Source: Catenulispora sp. MAP5-51 (GTDB lineage Bacteria > Actinomycetota > Actinomycetes > Streptomycetales > Catenulisporaceae). From it: a stretch of DNA of 64,000 nucleotides. A model generated the notes under the pieces. The model was given only the letters and a program-made list of their open reading frames with translations, had not been told where the DNA came from and ran no database searches. The stretch covers positions 1 through 64,000 of the forward strand of contig NZ_JBGCCH010000022.1 of the NCBI RefSeq assembly GCF_041261205.1. The letters are read 5' to 3'. Both the position numbers and the translations under genes were made by a program. This document shows positions 44,822 through 53,115 of the stretch, piece by piece. The stretch's first letter is position 1. Each line of letters begins with the position of its first letter.

Positions 44822-46096
44822 TCAGTGTTTGACGCGGGACGGGTCCGGCGTGTGGCTGTGTCCGTTGCCGTTCCCGTCCGGCGAGGAGGTGCTCGCCGGG
44901 ACGAAGGTCCCGCTGCTGGACGAGGTCGGGTTCGGCTTGTGGTCGTGCGACGGGGACGGGGTCGCCGGCGTCGAGGCGGGCGGCGTCGTCGGAACACCGG
45001 TCGGCTGCGGGATGGGGCTCGTGGGCGCCGCGAGCACCTGCGCGCAGTAGCCTGCGATCTTGTCCGCGCCGCCGGCCAGCGTGGCGAGCCTGCGCTTGTC
45101 GTGCTCGCTCAGCCCGTCCTTGTCGTTGCCGTTCCCGTTCGAGTCGCCTTTGTGCGCGACGTAGGTACGGCACAGCGCCACCACATCGGCAGCCGGGGCC
45201 GACGTGCTCGGCGCCGAGCCGTCCGAGGCGCCCACCGGCGTCCCGGGCGGGAGCCCTCCGTTGCTGGAGGGGTCGCCAGACGCCCGGTTCGGGCTCTGCG
45301 AAACCTTCGATCCCGGGTGCCCCGACGCCGAACCCGGCGCGGACGCCATGGTCTGCCCGGTTCGCGGATCGGGGTCCCGGTCGGGTACGCCGACGCCGCC
45401 GAGCACCTGGTGCGCGGCCCGCTGAATCGGCGAGGGCAGCACGTCGGCCTCGGCCGCGACCGCCACGCCGGTGACGGTCAGCGCCCCGGCCACGGCGGCC
45501 AGCTTCACACCGATCAGCCGCCGCAGCGGCACCCCGGCTCCGCGCCGGACCGGTGTGGTCCCGGCGGTTCCCGCGGTTCCCGCGGTTCCCGCGGCCCCGG
45601 CGGTCCCTGCGTTCTCGAACGCCCTGCGTGCCGCCTCGTAGCCGCGCAGCTCCTGCGGCCACGGCGGCGCGGTCGCCGCGGACAGGACCCGGGCCAGCGC
45701 CCGCATGTCCGCCGACGGCCCGAGGTCCGCGAGGAAGTCCACGCTGCTCACGGTCGTGCCACCTCCGTTGTCCCCCGAGCCTGCGTGTCCGTCCGGCGTC
45801 CAGCCCCCTTCCGGGGCCGCCGGAGCGGTGGATCCCGCTGAGCCTGGTGCGCCTTCGGTGGCATCTCCGGCGCCGTCCCAACCGGCCGAGTATGGCATCC
45901 GTCGCGGTGATCCGGCGACGGCAGAATTTCCGCTACTCGGAAGAGCGGCCGGACCTGGGCCGGGATGCCGATACCCGTTTCCGACACCGGACTGTCGATC
46001 CGGAGTGGGAACCGTGGGAATCGGGGCCGGGCCGAGGCCGGCGGTTCGGAACGCTTCCAGCAAGCGTTCGGCCTCATCGTCGCTGAGCTCAGCCAT
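44822..46096 (-). CDS. sigma-factor-linked membrane protein, possible anti-sigma or extracytoplasmic sensor
   Basis: A 424-residue protein that starts MAELSDDEAERLLEAFR, has a cytoplasmic part with MRALARVLSAATAPPWPQELRGYEAARRAF, a Gly/Ala/Thr repeat (GTAGTAGTAGT), one span (LIGVKLAAVAGALTVTGVAVAA) and a Ser/Pro-rich external domain with LCRTYVAHKGDSNGNGNDKDGLS. It overlaps the sigma gene by 8 bp. That layout and topology recall regulators of sigma factors, but no zinc anti-sigma motif (HxxxCxxC) is present. ATG 46096 is supported by AAGGG 8 nt upstream. Confidence 0.55.
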   Translation of the reverse strand: MAELSDDEAERLLEAFRTAGLGPAPIPTVPTPDRQSGVGNGYRHPGPGPAALPSSGNSAVAGSPRRMPYSAGWDGAGDATEGAPGSAGSTAPAAPEGGWTPDGHAGSGDNGGGTTVSSVDFLADLGPSADMRALARVLSAATAPPWPQELRGYEAARRAFENAGTAGAAGTAGTAGTAGTTPVRRGAGVPLRRLIGVKLAAVAGALTVTGVAVAAEADVLPSPIQRAAHQVLGGVGVPDRDPDPRTGQTMASAPGSASGHPGSKVSQSPNRASGDPSSNGGLPPGTPVGASDGSAPSTSAPAADVVALCRTYVAHKGDSNGNGNDKDGLSEHDKRRLATLAGGADKIAGYCAQVLAAPTSPIPQPTGVPTTPPASTPATPSPSHDHKPNPTSSSSGTFVPASTSSPDGNGNGHSHTPDPSRVKH

Positions 46097-46826
46097 ACTC
46101 CGCACCCTTCACCGTGCGCGAGCCCCGCCCGTTGCGGCCGGGCCCCGCGTCGCCGGTCCCCTCCATCCCCCCGTTGGCGCCCGAATTGCCCGTCGTCCCC
46201 GTACTACCTGTCGTCTCCGTACTACCTGTCGCGCCAGTACTACCCGTAGTACCGGTGTCGTGGCCGGTGTCGCCGTCGGCCTGCTGCTCGGCCAGGATCG
46301 CCGCGAGCCGCTTGAGCCCGCGCATGGCCGCGATCCGCACCGCGCCGTCCCGCTTGTCCAGCACCTTCGCCGTCTGCGCCACGTCCATCCCGGCGACCAC
46401 CCGCAGCAGCACCGCCTCGGCCTGGTCCTTGGGCAGCCGGGCTATCAGCCGCAGGGCACGCTCGGTGTCCTCGCGCTCGGCGGCGGCGCGCTCGGTGTCG
46501 TCGGGGGCCGGCCAGTCGGTGACGTACTCGGCCACGTCGCCGTTGTCCTCCTTGCGGCGCGAGGCCTTGCGCAGCTCGTCCAGGGCGCGGTGGCGCGCCA
46601 CCCGGAACAGCCAGACGCGGAACCCGGCCGCGTCGCCACGATACCCGCGCACATCCTTGGCGGCCTGCAGCCAGGTCTCGCTGGCCACGTCCTCGGCGGC
46701 GTCACCGACGACGGCGCGCAGGTAGCGCAGCAGCAGCGGATGCAGGGCATGCCAAAGCTCTGCGAATCCCGTCTCCTCGCCGCGGCGGGCCGCGGCCAGG
46801 GCGGAATCCAGATCGCCCCAGGCCAA
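46089..46826 (-). CDS. ECF-type RNA polymerase sigma factor
   Basis: A 245-residue sigma-70-family protein. Region 2 reads LWHALHPLLLRYLRAVVGDAAEDVASETWLQAAKDV...FRVWLFRVARHRALDELRK. Region 4 reads LPKDQAEAVLLRVVAGMDVAQTAKVLDKRDGAVRIAAMRGLKRL. The C-terminal about 60 residues are Thr/Gly/Ser repeats (TGTTGSTGATGSTETTG), encoded by a CTAC/GTAC-rich tandem repeat. TTG 46826 was chosen because GAGGAGGGG precedes it by 6 nt; the frame is open further upstream. Regulon unknown. Confidence 0.85.
   Translation of the reverse strand: MAWGDLDSALAAARRGEETGFAELWHALHPLLLRYLRAVVGDAAEDVASETWLQAAKDVRGYRGDAAGFRVWLFRVARHRALDELRKASRRKEDNGDVAEYVTDWPAPDDTERAAAEREDTERALRLIARLPKDQAEAVLLRVVAGMDVAQTAKVLDKRDGAVRIAAMRGLKRLAAILAEQQADGDTGHDTGTTGSTGATGSTETTGSTGTTGNSGANGGMEGTGDAGPGRNGRGSRTVKGAEYG
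46196..46258 (-). repeat. coding tandem repeat of GTACTACC type
   Basis: On the plus strand CGTACTACCTGTCGT-like units of about 15-18 bp repeat four times inside the sigma gene and encode its TTGSTG tail. The motif resembles the intergenic repeat at 30296-30345. Confidence 0.65.
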
Positions 46827-46920
46827 GCCGTACCCCTCCTCGAACCATGCGTGCACGAGCACCGCCGCTGCTACAGCTTGTCGCCGCCCGAACGATACAC
46901 GCCCGCGCGGCCCCGCCCGA

Positions 46921-46948
46921 CCTGGCGGGGCGACACGCCACCGCCAGG
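46921..46948. promoter_or_regulatory. palindrome in the divergent sigma/hydratase region
   Basis: CCTGGCGG (46921-46928) and CCGCCAGG (46941-46948) are exact inverted repeats around 12 nt, between the sigma gene and the enoyl-CoA hydratase gene. It could be an operator; no further evidence. Confidence 0.35.
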
Positions 46949-47045
46949 GGTATGGCGTTTCCTTGACGACAGTCATACATTGGTGATGACCAGGCGACCC
47001 GCGCCGGTCCGGACCCGTCCGCGACAGAACACCGGGAGGACACCG

Positions 47046-47873
47046 ATGAGCCCGTTCCGGGGTTCGGTCCCGTTCACCGACAAGTGGGACCACTTCGGCG
47101 TCGAGCACGCCGACGGAGTCACGACCGTGACCCTCAACCGTCCCGACAAGATCAATGCCTTGACCTTCGAGGCCTACGCCGACCTGCGCGACCTGCTCGC
47201 CGAGCTGCCGCACCGCGGCGACACCCGGGTGCTGGTGCTGCGCGGGGAGGGCCCGGGCTTCTGCTCCGGCGGGGACGTCAACGAGATCATCGGCGAGCTG
47301 CTGAAGATGCGCCCGGACGAGCACCTGGCGTTCACGCGCATGACCGGGGACGTGGTCCGCGCGATCCGCGAGGTCCCGATCCCGGTGATCGCCTCGATCC
47401 ACGGCATCGCCGCCGGCGCCGGCTCGGTGCTGGCCCTGGCCGCCGACTTCCGGATCGTGGCCCGCTCGGCACGCTTCGCGTTCCTGTTCACCAAGGTCGG
47501 GCTGTCCGGCTCCGACATGGGGGCGGCCTACCTGCTGCCGCGGATCGTCGGACTGGGCAACGCCACCAAGCTCCTGATGCTCGGCGACACCGTCAAGGCC
47601 CCGGAGGCCGACAGGTACGGCCTGGTCAGCGAGCTGGTCGAGGACGACGACCTGGTGGCCGCGACCGCCGCACTGGCCCGCCGGCTGGCCGACGGCCCGG
47701 CCCTGGCCTACGCCCAGACCAAGATGCTGCTGACCCGCGAGCTGGACATGGGCCTGTCGCCGTCGCTGGAGATGGACGCCGCGGTCCAGGCGCTGCTGAT
47801 GAACACCCGCGACCACGCCGAGTTCCACCGGGCGTTCAACGCCAAGGAGACGCCGAAGTGGGAGGGCCGATGA
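47046..47873 (+). CDS. enoyl-CoA hydratase/isomerase family protein
   Basis: A 275-residue crotonase-fold enzyme with VTLNRPDKINALTFEAY, the oxyanion region GEGPGFCSGGDVNEI and IHGIAAGAGSVLALAADFRI. It probably acts on a CoA thioester in aromatic degradation. ATG 47046 has GGGAGGA 7 nt upstream. It overlaps the RidA gene by 4 bp (ATGA), which in turn overlaps the monooxygenase/reductase gene, so the three form one coupled unit. This context argues for a ring-opening or beta-oxidation role in that pathway. Confidence 0.88.
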   Translation: MSPFRGSVPFTDKWDHFGVEHADGVTTVTLNRPDKINALTFEAYADLRDLLAELPHRGDTRVLVLRGEGPGFCSGGDVNEIIGELLKMRPDEHLAFTRMTGDVVRAIREVPIPVIASIHGIAAGAGSVLALAADFRIVARSARFAFLFTKVGLSGSDMGAAYLLPRIVGLGNATKLLMLGDTVKAPEADRYGLVSELVEDDDLVAATAALARRLADGPALAYAQTKMLLTRELDMGLSPSLEMDAAVQALLMNTRDHAEFHRAFNAKETPKWEGR

Positions 47874-48301
47874 GCACGCAGCCGACGTCCCCGCAGCCGA
47901 CCCCGCACGAGCTGGTGAACCCGCCGGAGCTGGCCCCGGCCATCGGCTTCTCCCACGCCGTGGCCGCAGCCGGCGGCCGCACGGTCTACCTCGGCGGCCA
48001 GGCCGGGATCCACCCCGACGGCACGGTCGACCCGAAGGCCACCCTCGTCGAGCAGTTCGACCTGGCGCTGGCCAACATGGCCACGACGCTGGCCGCCGCC
48101 GGCGCCAAGCCCGAGCACCTGGTGACCGTCACCGTCTTCGCGACCGACGCCGAGCAGTACCGCGCGGACCTGAAGGAACTCGGCGCCATCTGGCGCCGCC
48201 ACCTCGGCAAGCACTACCCCGCGATGGCCTTCTTCGAGGTCAAGGGCCTGTTCGACCCGGCGGCGCTGGTGGAGCTGACCGGCGTCGCGGTGGTGCCGTG
48301 A
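47870..48301 (+). CDS. RidA (YjgF/YER057c) family protein
   Basis: A 143-residue protein with GRTVYLGGQAGIHPDGTVDP, LANMATTLAAAGAKPEHLVTVTVFATD and the C-terminal FDPAALVELTGVAVV block. RidA proteins hydrolyse enamine/imine intermediates to ketones plus ammonia. Coupled on both sides to the hydratase and the monooxygenase/reductase genes, it could release ammonia from an amino-cyclohexene intermediate, supporting 2-aminobenzoate as the substrate. That assignment is inference. Confidence 0.88.
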   Translation: MSTQPTSPQPTPHELVNPPELAPAIGFSHAVAAAGGRTVYLGGQAGIHPDGTVDPKATLVEQFDLALANMATTLAAAGAKPEHLVTVTVFATDAEQYRADLKELGAIWRRHLGKHYPAMAFFEVKGLFDPAALVELTGVAVVP

Positions 48302-50643
48302 GCTCCGGGGCGGCCAGGCGGATCGCGGTCGTCGGCGGCGGCCCGGGCGGGCTGTACTTCGCGGCGCTGGCCAAGCAGCTGGACCCGGCGGCGACCGTCG
48401 ACGTCTGGGAGCGCAACGCCGCCGACGACACCTTCGGCTTCGGCGTGGTCTTCTCCGACGAGACCCTCGGCGGCATCGAGCACGCCGACCGCCGGATCCA
48501 CGAGGCGATGGCCGCCGAGTTCGCCCGCTGGGACGACATCGACGTGCACTACCGCGGCAAGGTCGTGACCTCCGGCGGCCACGGCTTCGCGGCCCTGAGC
48601 CGGGTCCGGCTGCTGCAGATGCTCCAGCGGCGCTGCGCCGACCTGGGCATCGCCGTGCGCTACCTCACCACGGCCCCGCCGACCGAGCAGCTGGCCGCCG
48701 AGTACGACCTCGTGGTCGCCGCCGACGGTGTGAACTCGGCGATCCGCACCAAGTACGCCGACGCCTTCCGGCCCTCCGTCAGCACCCACGACTGCCGCTA
48801 CATGTGGCTCGGCACGGACCTGGTCTTCGACGCCTTCCGCTTCCAGGTCCAGCCGACGCCGTACGGCGTCATGCAGGTCCACGGCTACCCCTACGACGCG
48901 CACGGCTCGACCTTCATCGTGGAGATGCACGAGCGGGTCTGGCGCGCGGCCGGCTTCGACCGCCTCGCGGCCCGCGACTTCGCCCCCGGCGAGAGCGACC
49001 ACGAGAGCATCGCCCAGATCGCCGAGATCTTCGCCGACATGCTCGGCGGCCACCGGCTGATCGCCAACAACTCGCGCTGGCTCAGCTTCGCGACCGTCAC
49101 CACCGCGCGCTGGTCGCACGACAACATCGTGCTGCTCGGCGACGCCGCCCACACCGCGCACTTCTCCATCGGCTCCGGCACGAAGCTGGCCATGGAGGAC
49201 GCGCTGGCCCTGGCGGCGTGCCTGCACGAGAACCCGGACACCGCCTCGGCCCTGGCCGCGTACGAGGCCGAGCGCCGCCCGGTGGTCGCATCCACCCAGC
49301 GCGCCGCGGCGGCCTCCCTGCGCTGGTTCGAGGACCTGGGCCGGTACACCGACCAGGAGCCGTTGCAGTTCGCGTTCAACCTCCTCACCCGCTCACGCCG
49401 GGTCACGTACGACAATCTGAAGCTGCGCGACCCGGAGTTCGTGGCGGAGGTGAACGGCGACAGCACTCCCCCGATGTTCCGCCCGTTCCACCTCCGGGAG
49501 CTGACACTGAAGAACCGCGTGATCGTCTCCCCGATGGACATGTACTCGGCCCGCGGCGACGGCATGCCGAACGACTTCCACCTCGTCCACCTGGGCTCCA
49601 AAGCCCTCGGCGGCGCCGGACTGGTGATGACTGAGATGGTCTGCGTCTCGGCCACCGGCCGCATCACCCCGGGCTGCACCGGGATGTACACCGAGGAGCA
49701 GGAGGCGGGCTGGCGCCGGATCGTGGACTTCGTCCACGCGCAGTCGACCGCGGCGATCGGCCTTCAACTCGGCCACTCGGGCCGCAAGGGCTCGACGAAG
49801 CTGATGTGGGAGGGCATCGACGAGCCGCTGGCGGAGGGCAACTGGCCGGTGGTCGGACCCTCGCCGCTGCCGTACAAGCCCGGTGTGAACCAGGTCCCGC
49901 ACGAGCTCTCCACCACCGAGCTCGACGCGATCAAGGCCGAGTTCGCCGCCGCGGCCGAACGAGGCGCCCGAGCCGGCTTCGACCTGCTGGAACTGCACTG
50001 CGCCCACGGCTACCTGCTGTCCAGCTTCCTGTCGCCGCTGGCCAACCAGCGCACCGACGAGTACGGCGGCTCGCTGGAGAACCGCCTGCGCTTCCCCCTT
50101 GAGGTGTTCGACGCGGTGCGCGCCGTATGGCCGTCCGAGCGCCCGATGACGGTCCGCGTCTCGGCGACCGACTGGGCCCCCGGCGGCGTGGACGGCGCGG
50201 AATCAGTGGAGATCGCCAAGGCCTTCGCCGCCCGCGGCGCCGACGCCATCGACGTCTCCACCGGCCAGGTCACCCACGCCGAGAAGCCCGAATACGGACG
50301 CTCCTACCAGACCCCGTACGCCGACCGCATCCGCCACGAAGCAGGCATCGCCACCATCGCCGTGGGAGCCATCTCCTCCTACGACGACGTGAACTCGATC
50401 CTGCTCGCCGGCCGCGCAGACCTGTGCGCCCTGGGCCGCACGCACCTGTACGACCCACAGTGGACCCTGCACGCCGGCATCGAGCAGGAGTACAACGGCC
50501 CCGGCGCAGCGTGGCCGGCACCGTTCCGCGCCGGCGCGCGCAAGCCGGCCTCAGGCCGGACGGACGGTCCTCGGCCACGGCTAGAGCTGATCCGGGAGGG
50601 CGTCGGCGAGACGGCGCACGCCCGGTGGCGGCCGGGAGGGTAA
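48298..50643 (+). CDS. bifunctional salicylyl-CoA 5-hydroxylase / 2-aminobenzoyl-CoA monooxygenase-reductase-like flavoprotein
   Basis: A 781-residue fusion. The N-terminal FAD hydroxylase has RRIAVVGGGPGGLYFAALAK near the start, FGFGVVFSDET, and the LLGDAAHTAHFSIGSGTKLAMEDA GD motif near residue 280. From about residue 395 (PPMFRPFHLRELTLKNRVIVSPMDMYSA) follows an Old-Yellow-Enzyme domain with LQLGHSGRKGS and HCAHGYLLSSFLSPLANQRTDEYGGSLENR. This layout is known in salicylyl-CoA 5-hydroxylase and Azoarcus 2-aminobenzoyl-CoA monooxygenase/reductase. GTG start overlaps ridA by 4 bp. Confidence 0.9.
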   Translation: MSSGAARRIAVVGGGPGGLYFAALAKQLDPAATVDVWERNAADDTFGFGVVFSDETLGGIEHADRRIHEAMAAEFARWDDIDVHYRGKVVTSGGHGFAALSRVRLLQMLQRRCADLGIAVRYLTTAPPTEQLAAEYDLVVAADGVNSAIRTKYADAFRPSVSTHDCRYMWLGTDLVFDAFRFQVQPTPYGVMQVHGYPYDAHGSTFIVEMHERVWRAAGFDRLAARDFAPGESDHESIAQIAEIFADMLGGHRLIANNSRWLSFATVTTARWSHDNIVLLGDAAHTAHFSIGSGTKLAMEDALALAACLHENPDTASALAAYEAERRPVVASTQRAAAASLRWFEDLGRYTDQEPLQFAFNLLTRSRRVTYDNLKLRDPEFVAEVNGDSTPPMFRPFHLRELTLKNRVIVSPMDMYSARGDGMPNDFHLVHLGSKALGGAGLVMTEMVCVSATGRITPGCTGMYTEEQEAGWRRIVDFVHAQSTAAIGLQLGHSGRKGSTKLMWEGIDEPLAEGNWPVVGPSPLPYKPGVNQVPHELSTTELDAIKAEFAAAAERGARAGFDLLELHCAHGYLLSSFLSPLANQRTDEYGGSLENRLRFPLEVFDAVRAVWPSERPMTVRVSATDWAPGGVDGAESVEIAKAFAARGADAIDVSTGQVTHAEKPEYGRSYQTPYADRIRHEAGIATIAVGAISSYDDVNSILLAGRADLCALGRTHLYDPQWTLHAGIEQEYNGPGAAWPAPFRAGARKPASGRTDGPRPRLELIREGVGETAHARWRPGG

Positions 50644-50708
50644 TCCCCGAGCACAGCGCGGCCGGGACGGTATTGCCGACCCGGCCGCGAGCGCGTCACG
50701 ATTCTGCG

Positions 50709-51614
50709 ATGGAAGTCTCCGCGACCCCGGCCCAGACCAAGCGCTCGGACCGGAGACGGCAGGTCGGAGCTGTCACGCTGGCGATCGTGATCGCCGGTGT
50801 GCTCGCAGGTGTCATCGCCGCCAACGACGGCTCTCTCCCCTCGGCGATCCCGACCGTCCTACCGCTCCCGATCGCCGCCTGGTTCGGCACGGTCTACGCC
50901 TACACCGAGGTCGACTCCAAAGGGCTGCGCAGCCGCTGGTGGATCGAGAAGCACGACGTGCGGTGGACCCACGTCACGAAGATCACCGTCGAGCGGTCCT
51001 CCTCCAACCGGAGCGACTGGGGCAAAGTGACAGTCCACGATGCGTACTCCCACCGTTGGCACCTAGGAGCCCCGAACCTGTCCGGTTCCGACAGCGCCGG
51101 CTTCCACACCGAGGCCGACCGCATCGTGGCCGACTGCACCACCGCACGCAGCACCGGTCGTGGACCCGACTCGTACCGTCTGATCCGCAGACGAAGCCCT
51201 CTGTTTCTGATCGGTATGAGCGTGCTCGCGGCAGCGGCGACCGCCGGCTGGATTCTCCTAGTCGCCCACTCACCACCTCTGGACTGGAAAGCCCACCGTG
51301 GGCAGGGTTCCTACGGCACGTTCACCGTGACCGAGGTGAGCTGTTTCAAGAGTTGTTCCTCCAGAGGCGACTTCGTGTCGGCCAACGCCACCGCGGACCG
51401 CCACGGCGTATTGATCGACACCATGACCGCCAACCTCTCCGTCGGGGACCGACTGCCCGCGATCAACGTCGACGGCGGCATCCACGGGCTCGACGGCGAC
51501 GGACCCGTCGTCATCGACGGCGTCTCCGAGACCGTCCTGGCCAGCCTTGCCACCTACGCCTTCACGAAGCTGGCGTGCGACTTCCTGCGGCGCCGCCGAG
51601 CGCTGCGGCGTTGA
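50709..51614 (+). CDS. membrane protein of unknown function with PH-like region
   Basis: A 301-residue protein: two hydrophobic segments near the N terminus (TLAIVIAGVLAGVIAA and IPTVLPLPIAAWFGTVYAY), then a PH-like cytoplasmic part (EVDSKGLRSRWWIEKHDVRWTHVTKITVE). A third span (LFLIGMSVLAAAATAGWILLVA) and a domain with CFKSC follow. It has no known relatives I can name. Its 3' end overlaps the convergent hydrolase gene by 53 bp, which limits independent evolution of both C termini. Confidence 0.6.
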   Translation: MEVSATPAQTKRSDRRRQVGAVTLAIVIAGVLAGVIAANDGSLPSAIPTVLPLPIAAWFGTVYAYTEVDSKGLRSRWWIEKHDVRWTHVTKITVERSSSNRSDWGKVTVHDAYSHRWHLGAPNLSGSDSAGFHTEADRIVADCTTARSTGRGPDSYRLIRRRSPLFLIGMSVLAAAATAGWILLVAHSPPLDWKAHRGQGSYGTFTVTEVSCFKSCSSRGDFVSANATADRHGVLIDTMTANLSVGDRLPAINVDGGIHGLDGDGPVVIDGVSETVLASLATYAFTKLACDFLRRRRALRR

Positions 51615-52458
51615 CGATACGGTCGATCACCAGCTCGGGCTCGTCGGTGGACAGCGCATGTCCGCTTCCCGGTACCACCTCGACGCGCGCCGACGGAATC
51701 AACTCTCCGATCCGCTCGGCGACCTGCCCGGAGTGATGGATCGCGCTGCGCGCGCCGAGCAGGAACTGCGCCGGTACCTGAATTCCCCGCAGTTCCTCGT
51801 CGGTGAACACGTCGGTCTTCGGGAGCCTGCGACGGAAGCCCACCGACACGCGCATCAGTGCCATGAGGTCGGCGTCGAGGATGGCACTGTTGTGGACCCT
51901 GCGCGACAGCCACGGCCGCATCGGACGCGGTGCCAGCCCGGCCAGTCCCCCGAAAATCACCCAGCGGTAGAACCGCCACCCGACCTCGGCAAAGCCCGCC
52001 GGATCCACCAGGGTGAGGCGCGCGACGCGGCCCGGGTGGTCGATCTGGTGCTTCAGCGCGATCCAGCCGCCGTATGAGCACCCGACGATGTGCGCGTCCG
52101 TCGCCTCCAGGCCGGTCAGCACCTCGTCCAGCCAGGCCGCCGCGTCCCGGCCGTCGGCGATCGGCGCGGTCTGCACGCTGGCGCCCGGCTCGCCGACGGT
52201 GTCGACCACGTAGACGCAGTGGTCTCGGCTCAGTGCTTCGACATACCGGTGCCACATCAGGGCATTCCCACCGGACGCGGGCAGCAGGACGAGCGGTTCG
52301 CCGGCCTCAGGGCCGGTGCGCAATACGCGGGTGGTCCCGAAGCGGGTCGGCACGTCCAGCACGGTCCGGGAAGCCGGCCACAGCTTGTCGAGAAGCTGCT
52401 CATAGGTGGTGTGGAAGCGCTCAGCGGCCTTCGCGTCCTTGAACTGGCTGACTGTCAT
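51562..52458 (-). CDS. alpha/beta-fold hydrolase
   Basis: A 298-residue hydrolase with the nucleophile elbow GCSYGGW (Ser), an oxyanion-region LLPASGGNALMWHRYVEALS, DVFTDEELRGIQVPAQFLLG before the likely Asp and VPGSGHALSTDEP with the His. The triad looks complete; substrate unknown. It is divergent from a tetR gene, and the operator-like palindrome begins at its own start codon, so it is probably the main target of that repressor. Confidence 0.85.
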   Translation of the reverse strand: MTVSQFKDAKAAERFHTTYEQLLDKLWPASRTVLDVPTRFGTTRVLRTGPEAGEPLVLLPASGGNALMWHRYVEALSRDHCVYVVDTVGEPGASVQTAPIADGRDAAAWLDEVLTGLEATDAHIVGCSYGGWIALKHQIDHPGRVARLTLVDPAGFAEVGWRFYRWVIFGGLAGLAPRPMRPWLSRRVHNSAILDADLMALMRVSVGFRRRLPKTDVFTDEELRGIQVPAQFLLGARSAIHHSGQVAERIGELIPSARVEVVPGSGHALSTDEPELVIDRIVNAAALGGAAGSRTPAS

Positions 52459-52494
52459 GATACATATGTATCACGACATGATACGGGTGTACCA
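52458..52494. promoter_or_regulatory. two operator-like palindromes 21 bp apart
   Basis: A perfect 16-bp palindrome, TGATACATATGTATCA (52458-52473), and a second site, TGATAC-4-GTACCA (52479-52494), with one mismatch. Centres are 21 bp apart, two helical turns. They fill the gap between the hydrolase and tetR genes, and are likely sites for the TetR dimer pairs. Confidence 0.75.
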
Positions 52495-52512
52495 CGAGAG
52501 AGAGGTCACATC

Positions 52513-53115
52513 ATGACCGCCCGGGTCGACCACGAGGAACGCAGAACCCAGATCGCCGAGGCGCTGCTGCACATCGCCGACACCCAAGGGCTGCAATCGG
52601 CGAGCATGCGCGCGGTCGCGGCCGAGGCAGGCGTGTCCCTGCGCTTGGTGCAGTACTACTTCACGACCAAAGAAGCGCTGCTGCTGGACGCCCTGGCCCG
52701 GCTCCAAAGCCAGCTCCAGGCCCGCATGAACACCTGGATCGCCGCCGCCGGCACCCCGCCGACCCCGCGCTCGGTGATCACCGCGATCCTGTCGTGCATC
52801 GTCCCGACCGACGCCGAGAGCAGCCGCATCGCCCGGACCTACAACGGCTACTACACCCTGGTCCTCAGCGATCCCGACGTCCTGGAGAAGCACGGCGCGG
52901 CCCAGCCGGCCGTCCTGGAAGGCTTCCTCGCCAAGCAGATCCGGGCAGCGCAGGAGACCGGCGAGATCAGTGCGGACACGAACCCTGAAATGGCCGCGGC
53001 GGGGTTGCTGGCCATGGTCAACGGCCTGGGTTCCAGCGTCCTGGGTGGCCAGCGCACCGGCGAGGAGGCGCTGACGATCCTCCGGTACTACCTCGACACG
53101 ACGCTCTTCACGTAG
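52513..53115 (+). CDS. TetR family transcriptional repressor
   Basis: A 200-residue regulator. The helix-turn-helix is EERRTQIAEALLHIADTQGLQSASMRAVAAEAGVSLRLVQYYFTTKEALL, typical TetR. The C-terminal part is a ligand-binding helical domain. ATG 52513 follows GAGAGAGG. It is divergent from the hydrolase gene with paired palindromes between them, so it should repress both itself and the hydrolase. Inducer unknown. Its 3' end overlaps the convergent PaaX-type gene by 28 bp. Confidence 0.88.
   Translation: MTARVDHEERRTQIAEALLHIADTQGLQSASMRAVAAEAGVSLRLVQYYFTTKEALLLDALARLQSQLQARMNTWIAAAGTPPTPRSVITAILSCIVPTDAESSRIARTYNGYYTLVLSDPDVLEKHGAAQPAVLEGFLAKQIRAAQETGEISADTNPEMAAAGLLAMVNGLGSSVLGGQRTGEEALTILRYYLDTTLFT

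Noticed and set aside
46827-46976. N-terminal extension of the sigma factor to ATG 46976
   Set aside because: The extra residues are Arg/Gly/Pro-rich and outside the sigma fold; a strong ribosome site supports TTG 46826.
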